NCBI GenBank assembly: GCA_943369485.1
Contig: CALRNH020000003.1
Location: 62,001-126,000, forward strand
Direction: 5' to 3'
Source: ATX-6F1 sp943369485
GTDB lineage: Bacteria > Cyanobacteriota > Cyanobacteriia > PCC-6307 > Cyanobiaceae
DNA: 64,000 nt
The notes under the pieces were generated by a model, which was not told the origin of the DNA, ran no database searches, and saw only the letters and a list, made by a program, of their open reading frames with translations. The position numbers and the translations under genes are program-made. Positions 52,608 through 60,446 of this stretch are shown here, piece by piece (positions within the stretch are counted from its first letter, which is position 1; each line of letters opens with the position of its first letter).

Positions 52608-54287
52608 ATGACCGTCCTCACCCCCGCTGCTCCCACACCGCCGTCTCCACCCGGTTGGCTGCGTTACTTCAGCTTCTGCACCGACGCCAAGGTGATCGGC
52701 ATCCAGTACGTGGTGCTCTCCTTTGCCTTCTTCTTGATCGGGGGCTTCCTGGCGATGGTGATGCGGGGGGAACTGCTCACCCCGGCGGCCGATCTGGTGG
52801 ATCGCACCGTGTACAACGGCCTCTACACGATGCACGGAACGATCATGTTGTTCCTGTTCACCTTTCCGGTGCTGAACGGGCTCAACAACCTCCTGATCCC
52901 CGTGATGATCGGCGCCCCGGACATGGCCTTCCCCCGGCTCAATGCGGTGGCCTTCTGGATGTTCCCGGTCTTCGGTCTGGTGTTGATCGCCAGCTTCTTC
53001 GTGCCCGGCGGGCCGGCGTCGGCGGGCTGGTGGTCCTATCCGCCGATCAGCGTGCAGAACCCCCTGGGCCATCTGATCAATGGCGAATCCCTCTGGATTC
53101 TGGCCGTGGCCCTCTCCGGCATCTCCTCGATCCTGGGGGCCCTCAACTTTGTGACCACGATCCTGCGCATGCGGGCCCCGGGCATGGGGTTCTTCCGGAT
53201 GCCGATCTTCTGCTGGACCGCCCTGGCGGCCCAGACGATCCAGCTCATCGGCCTGCCGGCCCTCACCGGCGGCGCCGTGATGCTGCTGCTGGATCTCACC
53301 GTGGGCACCAGCTTCTACGACCCCGCCGGCGGCGGTGATCCGGTGCTCTATCAGCACTTCTTCTGGTTCTATTCCCACCCGGCGGTGTACGTGATCATCC
53401 TGCCGGTGTTCGGCATCTTCTCGGAGCTGTTCCCGGTGTATGCCCGCAAACCCCTGTTCGGCTATCCCTTCGTGGCCCTGGCCTCGTTCGCGATCGTGGT
53501 CCTGGGCCTGGTGGTTTGGGTGCACCACATGTTCCCGAGCGGCGTGAGCCAGTGGATGCGCGATCTGTTCATGGTCACCACCATGCTGATCGCCGTGCCC
53601 ACAGGGGTGAAGGTGTTCGCCTGGCTGGCCACCCTCTGGGGGGGCAAACTGCAACTCACCACGCCGATGCTGTTTTGCCTGGGTGGGCTGATCAACTTTG
53701 TGTTTGCCGGCATCACCGGCATCATGCTGGCCACGGTGCCGATCGACATCCACGTCAACAACACCTACTTCGTGGTGGGCCATTTCCACTACGTGATCTA
53801 CGGGGCGGCTGTGATGGGGATCTTTGCGGCGATCTACCACTGGTTCCCCAAGTTCACCGGCCGCAAAACCTACGAGGGACTGGGCCAGCTCCACTGCCTG
53901 CTCACCTTCGTGGGGGCCAACCTCAACTTTCTGCCCATGCACCCCCTGGGGCTGATGGGCATGCCCAGGCGGGTGTCCTCCTACGACCCGGAGTTCGCCT
54001 TCTGGAACGTGCTTGCCTCCCTCGGCGCCTTCCTGCTGGGGGTGTCGATCATTCCCTTCCTGCTCAACATGGTGAGCTCCTGGGTGCGGGGGGAGCGGGC
54101 CGGAGCCAACCCCTGGCGGGCGATCGGCCTGGAGTGGCTGCTGCCCTCGCCACCGCCCCTGGAGAACTTCGACGATCATGTCCCCACGGTGATCAGTGCG
54201 CCCTACGGCTACGGCACCGGCAAGCCCCTGGTGGAGCACCAGGCTGAAATCGAGCGGGACCTGGCACTTCTCGAGGTGCGCCCATGA
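52608..54287 (+). CDS. ctaD: Alternative oxidase subunit I (A2-type haem-copper oxidase)
   Basis: 559 residues, twelve membrane helices. Haem/Cu-B ligands: the first haem His in LYTMHGTIMLFLF, Cu-B histidines in YSHPAVYVIILP (with the cross-linked Tyr) and WVHHMF, and the two haem histidines in VVGHFHYVIYG. The helix VI motif is YSHPAV where A1-type oxidases have GHPEV, placing it in the A2 class. It reduces O2 to water. Stop overlaps the ctaE ATG. Expected in cytoplasmic membrane for ARTO-type enzymes. Confidence 0.95.
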   Translation: MTVLTPAAPTPPSPPGWLRYFSFCTDAKVIGIQYVVLSFAFFLIGGFLAMVMRGELLTPAADLVDRTVYNGLYTMHGTIMLFLFTFPVLNGLNNLLIPVMIGAPDMAFPRLNAVAFWMFPVFGLVLIASFFVPGGPASAGWWSYPPISVQNPLGHLINGESLWILAVALSGISSILGALNFVTTILRMRAPGMGFFRMPIFCWTALAAQTIQLIGLPALTGGAVMLLLDLTVGTSFYDPAGGGDPVLYQHFFWFYSHPAVYVIILPVFGIFSELFPVYARKPLFGYPFVALASFAIVVLGLVVWVHHMFPSGVSQWMRDLFMVTTMLIAVPTGVKVFAWLATLWGGKLQLTTPMLFCLGGLINFVFAGITGIMLATVPIDIHVNNTYFVVGHFHYVIYGAAVMGIFAAIYHWFPKFTGRKTYEGLGQLHCLLTFVGANLNFLPMHPLGLMGMPRRVSSYDPEFAFWNVLASLGAFLLGVSIIPFLLNMVSSWVRGERAGANPWRAIGLEWLLPSPPPLENFDDHVPTVISAPYGYGTGKPLVEHQAEIERDLALLEVRP

Positions 54288-54907
54288 GTTCCACTCCCGC
54301 TCCACCCGAAACCTCTGCCCCGCTCGGGGGTGCCCCATCCCCTGGCGGCCACGCGGCCCACGGCCATGGCAATCACACGCTCACGGGCTTCATCATCTTT
54401 CTGTGCTCCGAGAGCGTCATCTTTCTGGCCTTCTTCAGCGGCTACGCCGTCCTGAAGCTCTCGGCCAACGACTGGCTGCCGCCTGGGGTGGAGGGGCTGG
54501 AGTGGCGCACCCCCCTGGTGAACACCGTGGTGCTGGTGTCCAGTTCGTTCACGCTGGCATTGGCGGAGTGGTTCAAGGGCAAGGGCTCGCTCTGGGGCTT
54601 CCGCGCCCTCTGGCTGCTGTCGATGGCGATGGGGGTCTACTTCCTTGTGGGCCAGGCGTTGGAATGGCAATCCCTCGGCTTCGGCTTCACCTCCGGCACC
54701 TTCGGCGGCACCTTCTACCTGCTGACGGGATTCCATGGCCTGCACGTGGCCACGGGGGTGCTGCTGATGGCCCTGATGCTGGTGAGGTCGTTCATTCCCG
54801 GCAATTACGACGGCGGTGAGGAGGGAGTGGTGGCCACGTCACTGTTCTGGCACTTCGTCGATGTGATCTGGATCGCGCTGTTTCTGCTTCTCTACGTCTG
54901 GCGCTGA
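54284..54907 (+). CDS. ctaE: Alternative oxidase subunit III
   Basis: 207 residues with five predicted membrane helices: LTGFIIFLCSESVIFLAFFS (with the conserved Glu), NTVVLVSSSFTLALAEWF, GVYFLVGQALEW, GTFYLLTGFHGLHVATGVLL (family motif FHGLHV) and LFWHFVDVIWIALFLLLYV. A His/Gly-rich 28-residue lead precedes helix 1. Completes the ctaC-D-E oxidase and is followed 12 bases later by a GMC oxidoreductase. Confidence 0.94.
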   Translation: MSSTPAPPETSAPLGGAPSPGGHAAHGHGNHTLTGFIIFLCSESVIFLAFFSGYAVLKLSANDWLPPGVEGLEWRTPLVNTVVLVSSSFTLALAEWFKGKGSLWGFRALWLLSMAMGVYFLVGQALEWQSLGFGFTSGTFGGTFYLLTGFHGLHVATGVLLMALMLVRSFIPGNYDGGEEGVVATSLFWHFVDVIWIALFLLLYVWR

Positions 54908-54919
54908 GGGAGTGATGCC

Positions 54920-56434
54920 GTGATCATCGACGACCACACCTACGACCTGATCGTGATCGGCACCGGTGCCGGCGGCGGCACCCTGGCGGGTGCTCTGGCC
55001 GAGAGCGGCAAGAGCGTGCTCGTGCTTGAGCGGGGCGGCGCCATGGCCCTGACCGATCAGAACCTGGGGGATGTCGATCTGATCCGCAACACCCGCTACC
55101 ACCCCGGCGAACAGTGGTTCGGCACCGACGGTGATCCCTTCCCGCCCCAGATGATCTACGCCCTCGGGGGCAACACCAAGATCTGGGGTGGGGTGCTGGA
55201 GCGCCTACGGGAGCAGGACTTCGCCCCCCAGCGGCTGCTGGATGGCCCCAGCCCCGGCTGGGAGCTCAGCTACGCCGACCTCGCCCCCCACTACGACCGG
55301 GCGGAGCGGCTCTACCGGGTGCATGGGCGCCAGGGCGTCGACCCCACCGAGCCGCCGCGCACGGGGGATTACCTGCATCCGCCCCGGCCGCTTGAACCGA
55401 TCCTGGAAACCCTGCGCACCGACCTGGCCCGCCTCGGCGTCACCGCCTACGAGCCGCCGATCAGCTGGTCGATGTCGGAGCTGGATCCCAGCGGTGACGC
55501 CGAGCGTTTCGGGGTGGATGGGGCCGTGGGCTCCCAGCGGGTGACCCTGCGAACGGGGGCCCGGGTGACGCGGCTGCACGTCAACCCCAGTGGCCGTGAG
55601 GTGAAGGGGGTGCAGGCGGAGATCGAGGGCCAGAACTGGCTGTTTAACGGCCATGTGGTGGTCCTGGCCGCCGGTGCCATCAACACCGCGGCCCTGTTGC
55701 TGCGCTCCCGCAACGACCAGCATCCCGATGGCCTGGCCAACGGGTCGGGTCAGGTGGGCCGCAATTTGATGAAGCCCCAGCTTTCCTCGATCCTGCAGTT
55801 GGCGGCCCGGCCCGATTCCGGCCGCTACGGCTGCGGTCTGGCCATCAACGACTACTACTGGGGCGACAAAAATGTGTCGGTGCCCCTGGGGCAGATCCGC
55901 AACGGTGGCGGCGTGCTCCAGGACCCCCTGTTCGCCGAATCGCCGCCCCTTCTCTCCTTGGTCACGCGGCTGTTGCCCAAGGCCCTGTTGGAGCAGCTGG
56001 CGGTGCGCACGGTGAGCTGGTGGGCCAGCAGCGGCGTGCGGCCCGATCCCGCCAACCGGGTGAGCCTGCGGGGCGAGGGCGTGCAGATCACCTACACCCC
56101 CAACAACCGGGAGGCCCATGACCGCCTCGTCTACCGCTGGCTGTCCACGATCAAGGCTCTCGAGGCCGACCCCGCCACCACGGTGGTACGGGCCTTTCCG
56201 CTCCATCCCCGCGGCGAGTCGCCGCTGGCGGTGCTGGGCTTCGCCTGCGGCACCGCCCGCATGGGCCTTGATCCCACCACCTCCGTGGTGGATCTGCACG
56301 GCAGGAGCCATCAACTGACGAACCTCTACGTGGCCGATGCCAGCGTGTTCCCGAACTGCTCCAGTGTGGGCCCGGGGCTCACCGTGATCGCCCTGGCCCT
56401 GCGGCTGGCGGAGCACCTCAAACGGGTGCTCTGA
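54920..56434 (+). CDS. GMC-family FAD oxidoreductase at the end of the oxidase operon
   Basis: 504 residues. N-terminal FAD motif DLIVIGTGAGGGTLAGALA, ALGGNTKIWGGVLERL (GMC signature 1 region), VVVLAAGAINTAALLLRS (signature 2), and C-terminal FACGTARMGLDP and LYVADASVFPNCSSVGPGLT followed by VIALALRLAEHL. GMC enzymes oxidise alcohols or sugars and pass electrons to O2, quinones or cytochromes. GTG start 12 bases after ctaE implies co-transcription with the oxidase, so it may feed electrons into the quinone pool used by it. Substrate unknown. Confidence 0.9.
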   Translation: MIIDDHTYDLIVIGTGAGGGTLAGALAESGKSVLVLERGGAMALTDQNLGDVDLIRNTRYHPGEQWFGTDGDPFPPQMIYALGGNTKIWGGVLERLREQDFAPQRLLDGPSPGWELSYADLAPHYDRAERLYRVHGRQGVDPTEPPRTGDYLHPPRPLEPILETLRTDLARLGVTAYEPPISWSMSELDPSGDAERFGVDGAVGSQRVTLRTGARVTRLHVNPSGREVKGVQAEIEGQNWLFNGHVVVLAAGAINTAALLLRSRNDQHPDGLANGSGQVGRNLMKPQLSSILQLAARPDSGRYGCGLAINDYYWGDKNVSVPLGQIRNGGGVLQDPLFAESPPLLSLVTRLLPKALLEQLAVRTVSWWASSGVRPDPANRVSLRGEGVQITYTPNNREAHDRLVYRWLSTIKALEADPATTVVRAFPLHPRGESPLAVLGFACGTARMGLDPTTSVVDLHGRSHQLTNLYVADASVFPNCSSVGPGLTVIALALRLAEHLKRVL

Positions 56435-56437
56435 GCG

Positions 56438-56470
56438 CTTGAGTCGCTCAGGCCTTGAGTCGCTCAAGGC
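56438..56470. terminator. Repeat and hairpin between convergent GMC and acyltransferase-like genes
   Basis: CTTGAGTCGCTCA occurs at 56438-56450 and again at 56454-56466. The second copy forms GCCTTGAG-TCG-CTCAAGGC, a perfect 8-base stem at 56452-56470, overlapping the last codon of the minus-strand gene. A bidirectional terminator is plausible, although no long T-run follows on either strand. Confidence 0.45.
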
Positions 56471-56994
56471 TTGAGGCGACCCAGCAGACGCAGCAGCCGG
56501 CGGCGGTTGAAGCGCTGCACCAGCAGGCAGGGCAGGTTGAAGAGGGCGGCGAAGACCAGATTGACGCCCACGGCCCAGGGCGGGCACCACAGGGCCGTGA
56601 CCAGGGCAAAGGGCAGCAGGGCCAGATGCACCAGCTCGGCCCGGCGGGTTTCGGCCAAGAAGCGCTCCAGCTGGATCTGCTGCTCCGCCATGGTTCCAGG
56701 GCCCTCGCCCCCGCTGAGGGAGCGTTTGCTCCGACCGCCCGGGAAGAAGGCGCCGGCCTCAGGCAGGTGATCCTTCCAGCGGCGGATCCCCAGCACGCGC
56801 TGGCACCACTGGGGGTCGTCGACCCAGGGCAGGGGTCCGTCGAGTGCCGTGAAGCCGGCCAGCCAGTGCGGGTCGAGGCGCTGGGCGCCATAGCCGATCA
56901 GCAGCGACCAGGCCAGCCAGCCCAGGGCGCAGCTGGTGGCGATCGCCCCATCCGAGAGCTCCAGCGCCGGCAGCTCGATGATTGATCCCACCAT
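56464..56994 (-). CDS. CrtO-like glycosyl-carotenoid acyltransferase family membrane protein
   Basis: 176 residues. Membrane helices at about 18-35 and 120-160 flank the conserved segment RRWKDHLPEAGAFFPGGRSK and RFLAETRRAELVHLALLP, which match the family of glycosyl-4,4'-diaponeurosporenoate acyltransferase CrtO. In staphyloxanthin synthesis CrtO esterifies the glucose of a carotenoid glucoside with a fatty acid. It begins 9 bases after the glycosyltransferase stop on the same strand, so the two enzymes are probably made together. The family call rests on motif memory; the substrate is inferred. Confidence 0.68.
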   Translation of the reverse strand: MVGSIIELPALELSDGAIATSCALGWLAWSLLIGYGAQRLDPHWLAGFTALDGPLPWVDDPQWCQRVLGIRRWKDHLPEAGAFFPGGRSKRSLSGGEGPGTMAEQQIQLERFLAETRRAELVHLALLPFALVTALWCPPWAVGVNLVFAALFNLPCLLVQRFNRRRLLRLLGRLKP

Positions 56995-57003
56995 GACCTG
57001 CCC

Positions 57004-58122
57004 TCAGCGCTGCTCCATGTGGGTGTCCACCCGGCGGCCCTTCCATTCGATCCGGCCCCGCTTGAGGTTGAGGATCGCCTGCACGAACACGACCAGAAAG
57101 AACAGCACCGGCAGGGGGAACAGCAGTCCTGCCAGGCCAAAGTTGCCCACCGGGCGCACCAGCAGCGTGAGCTGCAGGGCAAAGGCGAGATAGAGCAGGG
57201 CGCTGGCGGCAAGCGGTGGGTTTCCCAGCACCGGCAGGCCCAGCAGGCTGGCCGGCAGACACCAGGCCGCCCAGAACAGGGCCGAAAGCCACAGCACCAC
57301 CGCCAGCATCCGCAGCCAGGACACCTCCCCGGCCGCGGCGGCGAAGTTCTTGTCGAAGCCGTGGATCAGGTCCCTGAGCCCCCCCGGGTACATGCGGTAG
57401 TTCAGCTGCTGCCAGCCGATGAAGGCGCTGGTGGGGAGCCCCGCCGCCTGGTAGGCGTGGGCCATGAACCAGTCCTCCACCACATGGCCAGCCACAGCCG
57501 CATGGCCCCCGGCCCGGTCGTAGTCGCCGCGGCTGGTGGCCATCGCCGGGCCAAAGGCCACCCCGCCCCCACGACCCAGCCTGACCGCCATCACCCCAAG
57601 CAGGTTGAACAGGATCGAGAGGTGCTCGTAGGCCCGTTCGGTGCGGTGATACGGCTGCACCGACACCAGACCGCCGCTCTGCTGCACCGTGGCCACCAGA
57701 CGCCGCAGCAACTCCGGCTCGGGCTCGGTGTCGGCGTCGAGAAACACCAGAAGCTCGCCGGAGGCCTGCTGCACGCCCGTGTGCAGGGCCCAGTTCTTGC
57801 CGGTCCAGCCTTGGGGCAGGTCCGGGGTCTTGACCACGCTGGCCCCGGCTGTGCGGGCGATAGCGGCGGTGCCGTCGCTGGATTGGTCGTCGATGACCAG
57901 GATTTCGCAGGGCTTCAGGCTCTGCCGGCTCAGGGCCTCCAGCAGGTGAGACAGGGTGCGCTCCTCATCGCGAGCGGGGATCAGCACCGAGAGCCTGGGG
58001 GTGCCCTGAACCGGAAGGTCCGGCAGGCCGGGAGGGCGCGCCATCAACGCCCAGCCGATCAGCCAGCGCACCAGCAGGGAGATGCCCATCGGATCGAGTC
58101 CCCATTGGGCGCCCGCCTGCAT
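57004..58122 (-). CDS. Family 2 glycosyltransferase resembling CrtQ/CruG
   Basis: 372 residues. Motifs LSVLIPARDEERTLSHLL, ILVIDDQSSDGT, LLVFLDADTEPE, VEDWFMAHAYQAAGLP and Asn-Tyr-Arg-Met-Tyr near 250, then C-terminal membrane helices. The arrangement is that of CrtQ and of the cyanobacterial myxol glycosyltransferase CruG, which attach sugars to carotenoids. The co-directional CrtO-like acyltransferase strengthens a carotenoid or lipid glycoside role. An internal ATG (MGISLLVRW, codon 12) is an equally good start. Confidence 0.78.
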   Translation of the reverse strand: MQAGAQWGLDPMGISLLVRWLIGWALMARPPGLPDLPVQGTPRLSVLIPARDEERTLSHLLEALSRQSLKPCEILVIDDQSSDGTAAIARTAGASVVKTPDLPQGWTGKNWALHTGVQQASGELLVFLDADTEPEPELLRRLVATVQQSGGLVSVQPYHRTERAYEHLSILFNLLGVMAVRLGRGGGVAFGPAMATSRGDYDRAGGHAAVAGHVVEDWFMAHAYQAAGLPTSAFIGWQQLNYRMYPGGLRDLIHGFDKNFAAAAGEVSWLRMLAVVLWLSALFWAAWCLPASLLGLPVLGNPPLAASALLYLAFALQLTLLVRPVGNFGLAGLLFPLPVLFFLVVFVQAILNLKRGRIEWKGRRVDTHMEQR

Positions 58123-58174
58123 CGTCTTCCCCTGTTCGAGCTGGTCTCTGCAACCTAAAGAGGTTGGGGAATCT

Positions 58175-59092
58175 TCAGGCTTTTTGCTGGATCAGCCAGA
58201 GCTCGTCGCCATCCACCCACAGCAGCAGCAGGGTTGTTCCGTAGCTGATCGAGAGGCCGTGGGGTTGGCTGAGACCCTGCCGGCGCACGGCGGCCAGGGG
58301 CAGGCTGCGCACCTCCACCCCTTCGGGTAGATCCGTCAAGGCGGCCGGGCGTGGCGCCAGGGTTTGCCCCTGTTTCCAGAGCAGCAGGAAGGGTTTCTCG
58401 CCGCCAGCGGTCAGCTTGAGATGGCGACGGGCGATGGCTTCGGCGGCTTTGTCAGAGCCAGGGGAGTCGGCCGTGCCGTCAGATCGGTTGCCGAGGGCTG
58501 CGGCGAGCTTGAAGGCCAGCAGCGGATCGCTGGGTAGTCCCTCCAGGGAAGCCCGCTCAGCCGGCACCAGCTCCCCCAGGCGCAGGGGTGGTGGCGCCGT
58601 GGGCGCAACGGCTCCGTTGGGTGAGTTGGGGGAAGCGACCCTGGCTCCGCCACTCGCGGGCTTGCTGCCTGGGGGCATCAGGCCCCGACCGGTGAAGGCC
58701 AGGTCGGGGGGCGGTGGCGGCAGGGTGCTGTCCAGGGGAAGGGGGACCAGGCTCAGGTTCGGAGCTTGACCCTGGCCCTGGCCCGTCAGTGCCCCCGACA
58801 CAGTGCTGGCCCGGCGGCTGAAGCGCAGCAGTTCGGGGGTGTCGTCGCCGCTGGTGAGCGCCGCCGGGGCCGGGCGCCTGGACTCGACCAGGCTGGCCCC
58901 CGCCAGCCACAGGGCATGGAGCGCCACGGCGACACCCACGGGCAGGGCCAGGGCGCGCCAGGGCAAGGGCCAGCCCGTCATCAGCGCCGTTGGGAGTTTG
59001 GCCGCCCTGAGCCGAGCGGCCAACAAACCTGGAGCGGAGCGTTCAGGATTGGGCCGGGGATCCGGGAAGTTGAACTTCAAAGGGAAGGACAC
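58175..59092 (-). CDS. TonB-like proline-rich membrane-anchored protein
   Basis: 305 residues. One membrane helix at about 45-68 (LALPVGVAVALHALWLAGAS), a long periplasmic Pro/Ala/Ser-rich region (about 70-190) and a C-terminal domain (GGEKPFLLLWKQGQTLAPRP to LLLLWVDGDELWLIQQKA). Topology and position downstream of exbB-exbD-exbD make it the energy-transducing partner, but the C-terminal domain lacks a recognisable TonB or TolA signature. The start overlaps the second exbD by 50 bases; later starts are possible. Confidence 0.65.
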   Translation of the reverse strand: MSFPLKFNFPDPRPNPERSAPGLLAARLRAAKLPTALMTGWPLPWRALALPVGVAVALHALWLAGASLVESRRPAPAALTSGDDTPELLRFSRRASTVSGALTGQGQGQAPNLSLVPLPLDSTLPPPPPDLAFTGRGLMPPGSKPASGGARVASPNSPNGAVAPTAPPPLRLGELVPAERASLEGLPSDPLLAFKLAAALGNRSDGTADSPGSDKAAEAIARRHLKLTAGGEKPFLLLWKQGQTLAPRPAALTDLPEGVEVRSLPLAAVRRQGLSQPHGLSISYGTTLLLLWVDGDELWLIQQKA

Positions 59093-59435
59093 CGAGTTCG
59101 AGCATGGGAAGAACGGACTGCACCACGCCCCAGGGGGTGGCGGGGTCAGGGATCAGCCGGATCCGGGCCTGTGGGTTGATCCGACCAGAATCCCGCAACA
59201 CCTGGGGCAGCTGTTGGGGGGTGATCGGGCGGTTCCAGAGCCGCAGGCCGCCGTCGGCGGCCAGGTGCAGCGCCACCACTCCCCTGTGGGCGGGCCGCTG
59301 GGCGAGGAGCTGGGGCACCACCAGGAACCCCACCGCCAACAGGGCCAGGGCGGAGGAGAGGGCCCCGTAGGCGAGGCCATCGAGGCTCCCGGCAGCGCCG
59401 GTGGCGGGTTTCATCGAGGGGCTGAATGGGCTCAT
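59043..59435 (-). CDS. exbD: ExbD/TolR-family protein (Asp retained)
   Basis: 130 residues: one membrane helix (about 20-45) preceded by SLDGLAYGALSSALALLAVG with Asp19 where ExbD carries its essential proton-channel Asp, then a periplasmic domain with VVALHLAADGGLRLWNRPIT, LPQVLRDSGRI and IRLIPDPATPWGVVQSVLPM, the typical ExbD beta-alpha pattern. The ATG overlaps the stop of the first exbD (ATGA). The second ExbD of the set. Confidence 0.75.
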   Translation of the reverse strand: MSPFSPSMKPATGAAGSLDGLAYGALSSALALLAVGFLVVPQLLAQRPAHRGVVALHLAADGGLRLWNRPITPQQLPQVLRDSGRINPQARIRLIPDPATPWGVVQSVLPMLELGVLPFEVQLPGSPAQS

Positions 59436-59785
59436 CGCGGGTTCTGGGCGAGCTCCAGCAGCACCGGCTGGCGGCTTTGCCGGCGCAGCCAGGCCAGGGA
59501 GCGGCTCACCTCGCCTGTGGCCAGGGCCGAGGAGGCCAGGAAGCGCACCGTTCCCCCCGGGGGTGCGGCGTTCAACTGGGACACCAGGGCCACAGTCTGG
59601 ATGGGAGATCCATTGAGGAACCAGCGGCCGGCCCCTGAGCGCACCACCACCCAGGGGGGACGGCTCTCCTGCGCTGGAGGCAGGTTCACCCGGGGTTCGT
59701 TCACCTGCAGCAGCTCCGGCACGGTCGCCACAGCCGTCAGCAGCACCAGGGTGAGGCCGGTGAGGGCAAACAGTGGCGGCGTCAT
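59432..59785 (-). CDS. ExbD/TolR-family protein lacking the transmembrane Asp
   Basis: 117 residues. Membrane helix PLFALTGLTLVLLTAVATVP and a periplasmic ExbD-like domain: LPPAQESRPPWVVVRSGAG, WFLNGSPIQTVALVSQL and VRFLASSALATGEVSRSLAW. The position of the conserved Asp (normally PLIDV) is occupied by Ala (PLFAL), so this copy should not carry protons alone. It starts within the exbB stop (ATGA) and ends within the next exbD start. Confidence 0.72.
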   Translation of the reverse strand: MTPPLFALTGLTLVLLTAVATVPELLQVNEPRVNLPPAQESRPPWVVVRSGAGRWFLNGSPIQTVALVSQLNAAPPGGTVRFLASSALATGEVSRSLAWLRRQSRQPVLLELAQNPR

Positions 59786-60303
59786 GGCTGAGCCTCCAGG
59801 GCGAGGCGCAAGCCCGCAGTTTCGAGCTGTTGCCGCTGCCGCAGGCGCAGGCCCCGGTTCGTGCGCAGCACCACGGTGGCGATCAAGGCCACCACCAGAC
59901 CGAGCAGGGTGCTCACCAGCACCTGGGAATAGCTGGTCAGGCTGGCGCCGCCGCTGGGCAGCACCAGCTGGGGGCCCAGGTCCGCCAGGGCGCGGATCAG
60001 CCCGGCGACGGTACCGATCAGGCCCAGCAGGGGGCCGATCACGGCGGCGGCTTCCAGCACGGCCTCGCCACTGGCTCCCTGGCGTTCCAGTTGCCGCAGC
60101 AGCAGCTCCTGACGCAACGTCGCTTGCCCAACGACCGAACAGCCCTGGAGGGCCTCCGCCAGCAGCCGTTCGCCCCGGGAGGCGCCGAGGCCCTGGGCCC
60201 GCCAGTAGCGGGCCCGATCGACGCCGATGGCCACGACCACGACCGATAACAACAGCAGTGGCAGTACCGCCGGACCACCGTGCTGAAGTGCGGTGAGGCC
60301 CAT
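59782..60303 (-). CDS. exbB: ExbB/TolQ/MotA-family proton channel protein
   Basis: 173 residues, three membrane helices: GPAVLPLLLLSVVVVAIGVD, IGPLLGLIGTVAGLIRALAD (family signature) and SQVLVSTLLGLVVALIATVV. The N-terminus lies close to the first helix, as in short ExbB proteins. With the ExbD pair it forms the proton-driven motor that energises a TonB-type protein. First gene of a four-gene operon with overlapping stops and starts. ATG MGLTALQHGG chosen; an upstream in-frame start adds 17 residues. Confidence 0.88.
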   Translation of the reverse strand: MGLTALQHGGPAVLPLLLLSVVVVAIGVDRARYWRAQGLGASRGERLLAEALQGCSVVGQATLRQELLLRQLERQGASGEAVLEAAAVIGPLLGLIGTVAGLIRALADLGPQLVLPSGGASLTSYSQVLVSTLLGLVVALIATVVLRTNRGLRLRQRQQLETAGLRLALEAQP

Positions 60304-60446
60304 CGCTGACGACTCCTTGCGGGACCGGAATCGCTGAAATGTACGGCTCCGCAAGGCCTGAAGGTGGTGTCTGCCGGACTTGACAACTGGACTTGGCCCG
60401 AATCGGAGGGCTCCCTTAGGGTGCGCTCACCTGCCACGACCATTCG

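Noticed and set aside
52314..54338. Very long open frame of about 670 codons antisense to ctaD
   Set aside because: Composition is His/Gln/Gly/Glu-rich as expected for the complement of a GC-rich gene, with no family, while the opposite strand encodes an unmistakable oxidase subunit.
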